This document shows, piece after piece, positions 6,479-12,943 of a stretch of DNA of 15,245 nt. The translations under genes were made by a program, and so were the position numbers. The notes under the pieces are model-generated. The model searched no databases. It had not been told where the DNA came from and saw nothing but the letters and a program-made list of their open reading frames with translations. Position 1 is the first letter of the stretch; the number at the start of each line of letters is the position of its first letter. The DNA comes from Rikenellaceae bacterium (GTDB lineage: Bacteria; Bacteroidota; Bacteroidia; Bacteroidales; UBA932): the NCBI GenBank assembly GCA_012800665.1, contig JAAZIW010000196.1, forward strand, positions 1 to 15,245. Direction: 5' to 3'.

Positions 6479-6486
6479 TATCTTAG
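6479..6486 (+). promoter_or_regulatory. Weak -7-like box before the GH2-epimerase gene
   Basis: TATCTTAG differs from TAnnTTTG at one position and lies 45 bases before the ATG at 6532. No -33 element is recognisable. It is the best promoter candidate after the terminator at 6425. Confidence 0.3.
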
Positions 6487-6531
6487 CGGACATAAAACCG
6501 ACATCTATGCTTATTTATAAAATCACATAAA

Positions 6532-9474
6532 ATGAAAAAGCTTTTATCGACCATTATCGCCCTATCGCTTTCTACTATTCTCTTCGCCGAAAGCTGGGCT
6601 CCTCAAGGAGAAAACATTAAAACCAAATGGGCCGCCGAAGTCAGCCCTACCAATGCCCGCCCGGAATATCCGCGCCCTCAGATGGTGCGTCCTGATTGGG
6701 TTAACCTGAACGGCCTTTGGGATTATGCAATATCTTCCGCAGATGCTCTTGAGATGCCTGACGCAGATGGGAAAATACTTGTGCCGTTCTGCATCGAGTC
6801 TTCTCTTTCCGGCGTTTGCAAGAGGGTGTCCAAGGATGAGGCGCTTTGGTATAAGACCACCATTACAGCACCCTCCAAATGGGCAGGCAAAAGAGTTCTG
6901 CTTCATTTCGATGCCGTTGATTGGAAAGCCGAGCTCTGGCTTAACGGTACATTTATCGGCTCCCATACCGGAGGTTTTACGGGTTTCAGCTTTGACATTA
7001 CTGATGTCCTCTCGGAAGGAACGGCTGAGCTTGTGTTGAAAGTATGGGATCCTACAGATGATACAAGCTATTGCGTGCCCCGCGGCAAGCAGGTAAGCAA
7101 TCCTTCGGGGATATGGTACACACCGGTTACAGGCATATGGCAAACGGTGTGGATGGAGGCGGTGTCGGAGAGTTTTGTTAAAGATTACAATGTAGTTACG
7201 TCAATTGACGGCTCACTTTCCGTTTCGGTAGATGTGGAAGGCAGCGCTGATGAGGTCAAAGTGGAAGTATTGCGTCCAAAACGCGGATATAATCCTGAAA
7301 AACCGGCTTGGGGAATCTTCAAGAGAGCAAAAACCAAGGTTGCCGTAGGTGAAACCGCAAATTTGAAGGTACGCCGCCCGCGGCTTTGGAGCCCCGATTC
7401 CCCCTGGCTCTATGGCCTTAGAATTAAATTGTACAAGGGAGGCAGGCTTGTCGATAAGGTTGATGCTTACACCGCCTTCCGCAGTATTGAGGTCAAGCTC
7501 GATGAGGCCGAAGTAAAGCGGATGGCGCTCAATGGAGAAATTCTGTTCCAATTCGGTCCGCTCGACCAAGGCTGGTGGCCCGATGGCCTTTATACTGCTC
7601 CTACCGCAGAAGCCATGGCTTGGGATATTGAACAAACCAAGGCCCTGGGCTTCAATATGATACGCAAGCATATCAAGGTGGAGCCTTCCCGTTGGTATTA
7701 CGACTGCGACAGGTTAGGTGTCTTGGTTTGGCAGGATATGCCTTCCATTGCCGCTTATGTCAAGCGCTCGGATTGGGGCCAGGGAGAGGATTATTATGGT
7801 TCAGGACAAGACTATCCCGCTACCGAAGAGCAGAAAGATAATTTTTATAAAGAGTGGAGAGAGGTGATGGCTATGACGAAAAAGTTTCAATCCATAGTGG
7901 TATGGGTGCCCTTTAATGAGGCTTGGGGACAGTTTGATACTCAATCTGTTGTTGACTTCACACTCGCACAAGACCCCACCAGACTCATCAATGCCGCCTC
8001 GGGAGGAAACTGGATAGAGGGTGCGGGGGATATTCTGGATTCTCACTATTATCCCCATCCCAAAATGAGAATCATCGACAAGGATATGATTAACGTTCTG
8101 GGAGAATACGGCGGAATCGGCCGACCGATTGAGGGACATACCTGGGAAATAGGCCGGAAGTGGGGATATATTCAATATGATAGCGAGGAGAAGGTGACAG
8201 ACTGCTATGTTACTTACATAGAAGACCTTATCGTAATCAAACAGCGCGATTTATGCTGCGCCGCCATTTATACCCAAACAACGGATGTTGAAGGAGAGGT
8301 GAACGGATTCTATACCTACGACCGTGAGGTATTGAAGATGGATATGAAGCGTGTACGGGAAGCAAATTTAAAGGTTATCAATGCTCCGAATGTGAGCGAA
8401 CTGCCGCTTGTGCCCCCTTATGCTTTCCATTATAAAGACCCTTCTGCCGGAGTCCGCGGTCATTTGAAGCTTTTTAATCTTCACAGAGGAGACCTGACAA
8501 TGCAGGTGACGGATTTCGGAGCTCGCGTGATTAGTCTCTTCGCTCCCGACCGTAACGGAAAACTCGATGACATAATTGTGGGCTATGGCGATGCGGAGCG
8601 CTTTGTACATAATACAGGGGAGAGATTTTTAGGAGCTACCGTTGGCAGAGTAGCCAATCGTATAGGTGGAGGCAAGTTCACTCTTGATGGCAAAACTTAT
8701 AAGCTTCCGCAAAACAACAACGGACAAACGCTACATGGCGGTCTGCTCGGATTGGATATGGTTGTGTGGAAGGTTTTGGAGCGGACTCCATGCTCGGTGA
8801 AATTCGGCTATACCGCCCGAGACGGGCAAGACGGATTCCCCGGCAATCTAAGCATTGAGCTGACTTATACTCTTACCGAAAACAACGAACTTGAAATTTC
8901 CTATTCGGCAACCACAGACAAAGCCACACCGGTAAACCTCTCGAATCATGCCTTTTATAATTTGAAAGGCAGTGCAGGTGGAACCATCCTTGACCATGTG
9001 CTGACTATTCCCGCTGATGGAATAACTGCTGTTGATGAGGTTTTGATTCCAACAGGAGAGATTATGCCGGTAGAGGGGACTCCCTTCGATTTCAGAGAGC
9101 CGCATGTGATAGGAGAAAGAATAGGGGAGAATCATCCGCAACTTTCTCTTGGAGGAGGATATGACCATAATTGGGTGCTCAATGTGCCCTCAGATGGCGC
9201 TCTCCACAAGGCCTGCGAATTATATGAGGATACCACAGGGCGAGTGCTTGAAGTATTCACCGATCAGCCGGGCCTGCAATTTTACTGCGGCAACTTCTTT
9301 GACGGTTCATATTGCGGTAAGATAGAAGGCCTGCCTATCGGCTATCGCGAGGCCCTGGCTCTCGAAACCCAGAAGTTCCCTGACGGAGTCAACAAACCTC
9401 AATTCCCTGACACCATCCTGCGTCCGGGCGAAACCTATACCCAGACAAGCGTTTACAAGTTCAGTACGAGGTAG
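6532..9474 (+). CDS. Secreted GH2 glycosidase fused to aldose 1-epimerase
   Basis: Exported protein of 980 residues. Residues 1-19 are a signal peptide ending LFA before ESWAP, with no lipobox. Residues about 40-215 are the GH2 sugar-binding jelly roll (VNLNGLWDYAIS; DAVDWKAELWLNG). About 216-320 is an immunoglobulin-like domain, and 325-620 the TIM barrel. The acid/base is Glu463 in WVPFNEAWGQ and the nucleophile is Glu525 in NVLGEYGGIG. Residues 643-980 are a full galactose mutarotase domain with Arg710, His735 (TLHGG), His806 (LSNHAFYN), Asp878 (YDHN) and catalytic Glu945 (ALETQKFP). GH2 enzymes are retaining exo-glycosidases and would release a beta-sugar, which the epimerase could convert to the alpha form in the periplasm. 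The substrate is not certain: beta-galactoside fits the mutarotase, but this branch is not classical LacZ. No SusC/D genes or carbohydrate regulator lie beside it, so it is an orphan rather than part of a visible utilisation locus. Confidence 0.92.
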   Translation: MKKLLSTIIALSLSTILFAESWAPQGENIKTKWAAEVSPTNARPEYPRPQMVRPDWVNLNGLWDYAISSADALEMPDADGKILVPFCIESSLSGVCKRVSKDEALWYKTTITAPSKWAGKRVLLHFDAVDWKAELWLNGTFIGSHTGGFTGFSFDITDVLSEGTAELVLKVWDPTDDTSYCVPRGKQVSNPSGIWYTPVTGIWQTVWMEAVSESFVKDYNVVTSIDGSLSVSVDVEGSADEVKVEVLRPKRGYNPEKPAWGIFKRAKTKVAVGETANLKVRRPRLWSPDSPWLYGLRIKLYKGGRLVDKVDAYTAFRSIEVKLDEAEVKRMALNGEILFQFGPLDQGWWPDGLYTAPTAEAMAWDIEQTKALGFNMIRKHIKVEPSRWYYDCDRLGVLVWQDMPSIAAYVKRSDWGQGEDYYGSGQDYPATEEQKDNFYKEWREVMAMTKKFQSIVVWVPFNEAWGQFDTQSVVDFTLAQDPTRLINAASGGNWIEGAGDILDSHYYPHPKMRIIDKDMINVLGEYGGIGRPIEGHTWEIGRKWGYIQYDSEEKVTDCYVTYIEDLIVIKQRDLCCAAIYTQTTDVEGEVNGFYTYDREVLKMDMKRVREANLKVINAPNVSELPLVPPYAFHYKDPSAGVRGHLKLFNLHRGDLTMQVTDFGARVISLFAPDRNGKLDDIIVGYGDAERFVHNTGERFLGATVGRVANRIGGGKFTLDGKTYKLPQNNNGQTLHGGLLGLDMVVWKVLERTPCSVKFGYTARDGQDGFPGNLSIELTYTLTENNELEISYSATTDKATPVNLSNHAFYNLKGSAGGTILDHVLTIPADGITAVDEVLIPTGEIMPVEGTPFDFREPHVIGERIGENHPQLSLGGGYDHNWVLNVPSDGALHKACELYEDTTGRVLEVFTDQPGLQFYCGNFFDGSYCGKIEGLPIGYREALALETQKFPDGVNKPQFPDTILRPGETYTQTSVYKFSTR

Positions 9475-9476
9475 GA

Positions 9477-10607
9477 TTAAAAGGAATCACGCCCCTGTAA
9501 GAGGTATTTAGGCTGCTGATTATACAGGGTACGCAACGGGCCGGACACATTACGGTTGAATATGAGTCCGGCTTTCATATCGGGGAAATCCACTAACATA
9601 TTGTAATCTCCGTTGCTGTCGCCCGCCACAAGAACAGGTCCTTTTCCGCCATGCAGCGGAGCAATATATTCGATGATGGCCGCTGTCTTGCCTTCTCCCC
9701 AAGTGGGCGGATAGCCCTGCACCCTCTTTTTTAGATAACGTCCGAGACTGTCCTTTTCGTAGCGCATGCCGAAAACCCGTTCAGCAGGCACTGTGATGCC
9801 GATTCCTCCATCAGTGACAACGGCCTCCACCACATCTTCGGGAGATGCAGAAACTATATAAGGAATTATGCCGTTCGCCTCGAGTTTTGCATACAGGTCT
9901 TTAATATCGGGAGTAATCACAATGCCGTCTTCTATTTCGACGCTTATTTTACCTGTTTTCCCTGAACCTGTACTCGTCCAAGTTTCCTTTTTTACTTGGG
10001 CTTTTGCGATAGCGGAGTATGTGGATTCTCTGGTCAGCGCCTGAATTTCCTCACCGGTGCTTCCCACTGCCATGATATTGAACAGCCAGGCGGAAACATC
10101 CGCGCTTGGCATCACATCGTCCAAGGCATCATACATGTAACGTATTTTAGCGCGATAATCCTTGTATGCATCGGTGTTCGTTATCTCATCAAGCGGCTTG
10201 CCGTAAAGCTCTTTATACGCCTCATAAATATCATCGGCAAGATCTCCTGCTGTAATGATTCTGCCATCGCCTGCACTCAATTTTAAATCAGGGGTTACCG
10301 GCGAGTCAATCAAACGTTTGTGGAGCTCTTCAGGAGAAAAATCAAACTTTAGATTTTCGATTATATAAGCAAAAAGAGAATATTCAACATCATTCATGAT
10401 TGTAGTATTATCGAAGTCAAAAACCGCGAATGCCTTGTCTTCTTCGTTATATACTTCGGAGGTGTTGCCGCATTCTTCCAGAACGGCACTGAGCCCTTTG
10501 TAAACTGACGGCTCCCAGCTTCCCTCTTCGAGCCTCTTATTCTCCGCCTTCCGGCCGCATGCGCTGACTATTACCAGCATCATAATTGTAAAAATTTTGA
10601 TTTTCAT
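9477..10607 (-). CDS. HAD-superfamily phosphatase lipoprotein
   Basis: Predicted lipoprotein of 376 residues. The signal sequence ends in the lipobox VSAC with Cys17. The mature part has all four HAD motifs: I, Asp64-Phe-Asp66-Asn-Thr68 (nucleophile Asp64); II, Ser253 in YIVSASPED; III, Lys307 in WGEGKTAAI; IV, Asp330 and Asp334 in GDSNGD. A helical cap domain lies between motifs I and II. This arrangement, and the SAS and GDSNGD variants, resemble secreted phosphorylcholine phosphatases (PchP) more than the intracellular SerB branch. It would release phosphate from a small phosphomonoester in the periplasm or at the cell surface. The substrate is inferred only. It converges on the GH2 gene with a 2-base gap and has its own promoter inside a 12-bp inverted repeat. 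The start at 10607 gives the only sensible lipoprotein signal. Confidence 0.85.
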   Translation of the reverse strand: MKIKIFTIMMLVIVSACGRKAENKRLEEGSWEPSVYKGLSAVLEECGNTSEVYNEEDKAFAVFDFDNTTIMNDVEYSLFAYIIENLKFDFSPEELHKRLIDSPVTPDLKLSAGDGRIITAGDLADDIYEAYKELYGKPLDEITNTDAYKDYRAKIRYMYDALDDVMPSADVSAWLFNIMAVGSTGEEIQALTRESTYSAIAKAQVKKETWTSTGSGKTGKISVEIEDGIVITPDIKDLYAKLEANGIIPYIVSASPEDVVEAVVTDGGIGITVPAERVFGMRYEKDSLGRYLKKRVQGYPPTWGEGKTAAIIEYIAPLHGGKGPVLVAGDSNGDYNMLVDFPDMKAGLIFNRNVSGPLRTLYNQQPKYLLQGRDSF

Positions 10608-10614
10608 GGGGTTG

Positions 10615-10654
10615 TTTTCGGGATTTTCTACAAATTTACAATAAATCCCGAAAA
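10615..10654. repeat. 12-bp perfect inverted repeat around a -7 box
   Basis: TTTTCGGGATTT (10615-10626) and its exact reverse complement (10643-10654) flank a 16-base AT-rich spacer that contains TAAATTTG on the minus strand. The arms are GC-centred and perfect, which suggests an operator for a dimeric regulator of the HAD phosphatase gene, or an mRNA hairpin if transcription starts further upstream. Confidence 0.7.
10631..10638 (-). promoter_or_regulatory. Sigma-ABfr -7 box for the HAD phosphatase gene
   Basis: On the minus strand this reads TAAATTTG, an exact TAnnTTTG match, 23 bases before the ATG at 10607, centred in the inverted repeat 10615-10654. No -33 TTTG is seen at standard spacing. 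Confidence 0.5.
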
Positions 10655-10664
10655 TATGATGTGG

Positions 10665-10672
10665 TATATTTG
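10665..10672 (+). promoter_or_regulatory. Distal -7-like box upstream of the gene at 10751
   Basis: TATATTTG, an exact -7 consensus match, 78 bases before the next start. It overlaps the beginning of direct repeat copy 1. It may be a second promoter for the gene at 10751 or a by-product of the repeat; a closer box lies at 10721-10728. Confidence 0.35.
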
Positions 10673-10698
10673 CATTTATATTGGTTTCTGATGCAAAG
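10669..10698 (+). repeat. 30-bp direct repeat, copy 1
   Basis: It begins TTTGCATTT, has TTGGTTTCTGAT in the middle and ends CAAAG. It matches 12466-12495 at 27 of 30 positions, in the same orientation and without gaps. The two copies bound the convergent genes at 10751-12461. Confidence 0.75.
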
Positions 10699-10720
10699 TT
10701 TAAGTTTCTCTATTTTTAGT

Positions 10721-10728
10721 TAAATTTG
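10721..10728 (+). promoter_or_regulatory. Sigma-ABfr -7 box for the gene at 10751
   Basis: TAAATTTG, an exact TAnnTTTG match, 22 bases before the ATG. TTTA at 10699-10702 is a possible degraded -33 element (18-base spacing). The short leader contains AAACCAATT at 10737-10745, an element also present in the leader of the VWA gene. Confidence 0.5.
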
Positions 10729-10750
10729 GGCACACAAAACCAATTTCTCT

Positions 10751-11791
10751 ATGGAAGAAAGGAACATCCAATTAAAACCTGAACCAGGTTCGTTGTTGAA
10801 TTATTATCAGGTTCTGTACCTTGATACGCCGTCAAATCCGGTACTTTCTGAAGATGATTATCTTCATTACAAGGATAAATCGGAGGACTATGGAATGGAG
10901 TTTCTATATATTCCGGAGATGCTCAAAAACCTTCCGTCAAGCACGTTGAACTACTTTGCCCCGGGTCTGTCCGGCAAGCCTGATGTAGATGCCATCAGAG
11001 CCAGATTGGCAAAGGAATTCGGCATATCCGGCCCTTCTTTGATTTTCCATTCGGAAGACAGTTGGGAAGAGTTCACGCTTGTAGAGTTGCAGGAATCATC
11101 TATTGACGAGGTCATTGAGTCCATGGCATCAGCCTCTGCGAGCAAATTAAGATTCTATAGCGAATCAAGCTTCACTAGCGATGATGAGTCAGAACATGAA
11201 ATTCTCTATGAATTAAAATTTGACTATGTTGATGAAACATTGCCGCATAAAAGTATTGTTTCGGATGAATGGGAGGACTCTGATGTAAATAGGATTATTG
11301 CGGAATTGATGGCTGTAAATGAGCAAGCGCTTAGAGACATAGGTTTGAGTGAATCGGCGCTCCGCTACATATTGAATCTCAAAGAGGGACCCTCCAGAAT
11401 GCGTATTGATCGCCATTCCAAGATTATCCTTGATGACTTTAAGGGCATGGAAATTAAAATGGACGATAAAACAAAAGCGCTTTACTTTCTTTTCCTTAGG
11501 CATCCGGAAGGATTGTCAATAAAAGAACTTCCGGAGCATATAAACGAACTTCTCGACCTCTATCAATCAATCTCCGGCCGCGATAATCCTGAGGCCATGA
11601 GAAAGACTATCGAGGACCTTGCCAATCCTTTCAAAAACGATGTGAATATCAGCCTTTCCCGCATAAAAAAGGCATTCTGCAAAGCATTTTGCGAACATAT
11701 AGCCCGGAATTATTACATAAGCGGAAAAAAAGGAGGTCTCCGCAAGATTCCTCTCGACAGAGACCTGGTCACCTGGGAAACGATAAGATAA
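10751..11791 (+). CDS. Unrecognised protein with probable winged-helix C-terminal domain
   Basis: A protein of 346 residues with no signal peptide and no membrane segment, so it should be cytoplasmic. Residues 1-210 are acidic and show no motif I recognise, apart from a helix at 80-92 and a Ser/Glu-rich stretch at 125-150. Residues about 216-343 look like a separate domain: a beta hairpin (RIDRHSKIIL, then MEIKM), a helix KALYFLFLRHPEGLSIKEL, and further helices through SRIKKAFCKAF and ARNYYIS, ending in a basic GKKGGLRKIPL hairpin. That order resembles a winged-helix DNA-binding domain of the kind found on response regulators, and I recall similar C-terminal domains on unnamed Bacteroidales proteins. 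There is no receiver domain. It is convergent with a VWA protein (7-base gap), shares a leader element with it, and lies between direct repeats. A regulatory or sensor role is inference. Confidence 0.8.
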   Translation: MEERNIQLKPEPGSLLNYYQVLYLDTPSNPVLSEDDYLHYKDKSEDYGMEFLYIPEMLKNLPSSTLNYFAPGLSGKPDVDAIRARLAKEFGISGPSLIFHSEDSWEEFTLVELQESSIDEVIESMASASASKLRFYSESSFTSDDESEHEILYELKFDYVDETLPHKSIVSDEWEDSDVNRIIAELMAVNEQALRDIGLSESALRYILNLKEGPSRMRIDRHSKIILDDFKGMEIKMDDKTKALYFLFLRHPEGLSIKELPEHINELLDLYQSISGRDNPEAMRKTIEDLANPFKNDVNISLSRIKKAFCKAFCEHIARNYYISGKKGGLRKIPLDRDLVTWETIR

Positions 11792-11798
11792 TCACTGA

Positions 11799-12461
11799 TT
11801 ACTTCTTCTTGGACTTCTTCTTGCTTTCGAAGATATTTTCGAAGAAATCATCAGAATTATCATAATCATCAGCCGCACTCTCAAAGAATCTCATCGTTGC
11901 ATCTGCAAGAGTTAATCCCATAGCCTTAGTGCCCTCTTCTGTTGCATCGAAATTGAGGGCGTTATAGATATTCATCTCGCTTGCCACTTCTACGGCATCC
12001 TGATTCGCTCCGATGTAGGCAAAAGTCCATCCGCTCTCGCGTTTCTTTGACACCAACTCTTTAATTGCCTTTCCGGAGAACTCCTCACTGGAATTTTCCA
12101 TACCGTCAGTAATTATTGTCACTAACACCGGGTCTTCCTTTTTTGTAACATTATCGAGATGGTTAATCGCCAGCCCCATGGCATCATAGAGGGGAGTGCA
12201 GCTGCCGGGACGGTATTCCTCCTGCATAATGTCCTGAACGCTCTCTACAGGCACTCTATCACGCACCATGCGAACTCCTCTCACTCCATCACCTTCGAAT
12301 ACTACAAGACTGATGAAATAATTTTGATTTGGATTCTGCTTTTGTGCATTCCGCACGCTCTGAAATGTTTCGTTTATGGCTGATACCGCCTGGCGCTCTA
12401 TTGAGCTCATGCTCCCGCTTTCGTCGAGGATAATAAGGTTGTAAATGTTCTTTGTTTTCAT
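11799..12461 (-). CDS. VWA-domain protein with lysine-rich tail
   Basis: Cytoplasmic protein of 220 residues that is almost entirely one von Willebrand factor A domain. The metal-ion-dependent adhesion site is complete: Asp13-x-Ser15-x-Ser17 in LDESGSMSS, Thr89 in SCTPLYDA, and Asp119 in IITDGMENSS. There is no signal peptide or membrane segment, so it is an intracellular VWA protein of the TerY/CoxE kind, not an adhesin. Such proteins act as Mg2+-dependent scaffolds for a partner protein. The tail, after an acidic DDYDNSDD segment, is FESKKKSKKK, strongly basic and disordered. The only neighbour that could be a partner is the convergent gene at 10751, which shares the AAACCAATT leader element. 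ATG at 12459-12461. Family is certain; the process it serves is not visible. Confidence 0.9.
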   Translation of the reverse strand: MKTKNIYNLIILDESGSMSSIERQAVSAINETFQSVRNAQKQNPNQNYFISLVVFEGDGVRGVRMVRDRVPVESVQDIMQEEYRPGSCTPLYDAMGLAINHLDNVTKKEDPVLVTIITDGMENSSEEFSGKAIKELVSKKRESGWTFAYIGANQDAVEVASEMNIYNALNFDATEEGTKAMGLTLADATMRFFESAADDYDNSDDFFENIFESKKKSKKK

Positions 12462-12465
12462 ACTT

Positions 12466-12495
12466 TTTGCATTTTAATTGGTTTCTGATACAAAG
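12466..12495 (+). repeat. 30-bp direct repeat, copy 2
   Basis: Same orientation as 10669-10698, with 27 of 30 positions identical; differences fall at three positions only. Here it forms nearly the whole leader of the minus-strand VWA gene, between its -7 box and ATG. Confidence 0.75.
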
Positions 12496-12498
12496 GTA
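12491..12498 (-). promoter_or_regulatory. Sigma-ABfr -7 box for the VWA gene
   Basis: On the minus strand this reads TACCTTTG, an exact -7 consensus match, 29 bases before the ATG at 12461. The box overlaps the end of direct repeat copy 2, and the equivalent part of copy 1 lacks an exact -7 match. No -33 element is seen at standard spacing. Confidence 0.5.
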
Positions 12499-12526
12499 TC
12501 GATAACAAAGCCGGATACATTATAAA

Positions 12527-12539
12527 TGCAAGGCTTGCA
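12527..12539. repeat. Short palindrome in the VWA-hipB intergenic region
   Basis: TGCAAG (12527-12532) and CTTGCA (12534-12539) form a perfect palindrome around a single G. It lies about 30 bases upstream of the VWA -7 box and about 50 upstream of the hipB -7 box, and could be a binding site for a regulator of either gene. Confidence 0.4.
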
Positions 12540-12561
12540 GCAATGTCTTATTTTCACAACC

Positions 12562-12607
12562 TATCATTAAATAAATAAAAAATGATATATTTGCATATTA
12601 TATGATA
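12562..12607 (+). promoter_or_regulatory. hipBA promoter with phased TATCA/TGATA operator candidates
   Basis: The -7 box TATATTTG is at 12586-12593, 27 bases before the hipB ATG. TATCATT (12562-12568) and AATGATA (12581-12587) form a perfect 7-bp inverted repeat, and a further TGATA lies at 12603-12607. The three blocks start 21 and 20 bases apart, about two helical turns. HipB proteins repress their own operon through spaced palindromes that begin TATC in E. coli, so these are plausible autoregulatory sites. Confidence 0.5.
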
Positions 12608-12619
12608 TGTTGATTGAAA

Positions 12620-12940
12620 ATGGCGAAGAATACTATGGGCACCAAATTGCCCCGAAAATTAGAAAAGAAGATGCAGGTGGTGGGGGAGCAGATTAAGTTG
12701 GCTCGCTTGCGCAGAAATCTGAGCATAGCTCAGGTGGCGGAACGTGCCACATGCTCTCCATTAACCGTATCTCGAATAGAAAAGGGCGCACCGACAGTGG
12801 CGATAGGAATTTACTTGCGCGTATTGTATGCTCTACAACTTGACGATGATATTTTATGGCTTGCCAAAGAAGATAAATTAGGAAAAGTCTTGCAGGATTT
12901 AAACTTGAAGCCAAGAGAACGAGCCTCAAAAAAGGAGTAG
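12620..12940 (+). CDS. hipB: HipB-type Xre family antitoxin
   Basis: DNA-binding antitoxin of 106 residues. A Cro/C1-type helix-turn-helix lies at about 21-75: GEQIKLARLRRNLSIAQVAE, then CSPLTVSRIEKG as the recognition helix. The basic C-terminal tail (KPRERASKKE) is probably flexible. It would neutralise the HipA kinase and repress the operon by binding the promoter sites at 12562-12607. The ATG at 12620 is chosen over a TTG two codons upstream; Met6 (12635) is also possible. The stop is followed 3 bases later by hipA, and the antitoxin's last codons contain the AAAGGAG that serves hipA. Length is close to other HipB proteins (about 88-110). Confidence 0.88.
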   Translation: MAKNTMGTKLPRKLEKKMQVVGEQIKLARLRRNLSIAQVAERATCSPLTVSRIEKGAPTVAIGIYLRVLYALQLDDDILWLAKEDKLGKVLQDLNLKPRERASKKE

Positions 12941-12943
12941 CTT

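Noticed and set aside
5909..6493. A 194-codon open frame antisense to the rubrerythrin region.
   Set aside because: The sense strand encodes an unmistakable rubrerythrin with all metal ligands, and the antisense product has no recognisable features.
10615..10654. Invertible (phase-variable) promoter between the 12-bp inverted repeats.
   Set aside because: Known Bacteroides invertible promoters span well over 100 bp; a 16-base spacer could not be inverted by a recombinase, and no recombinase gene is nearby.
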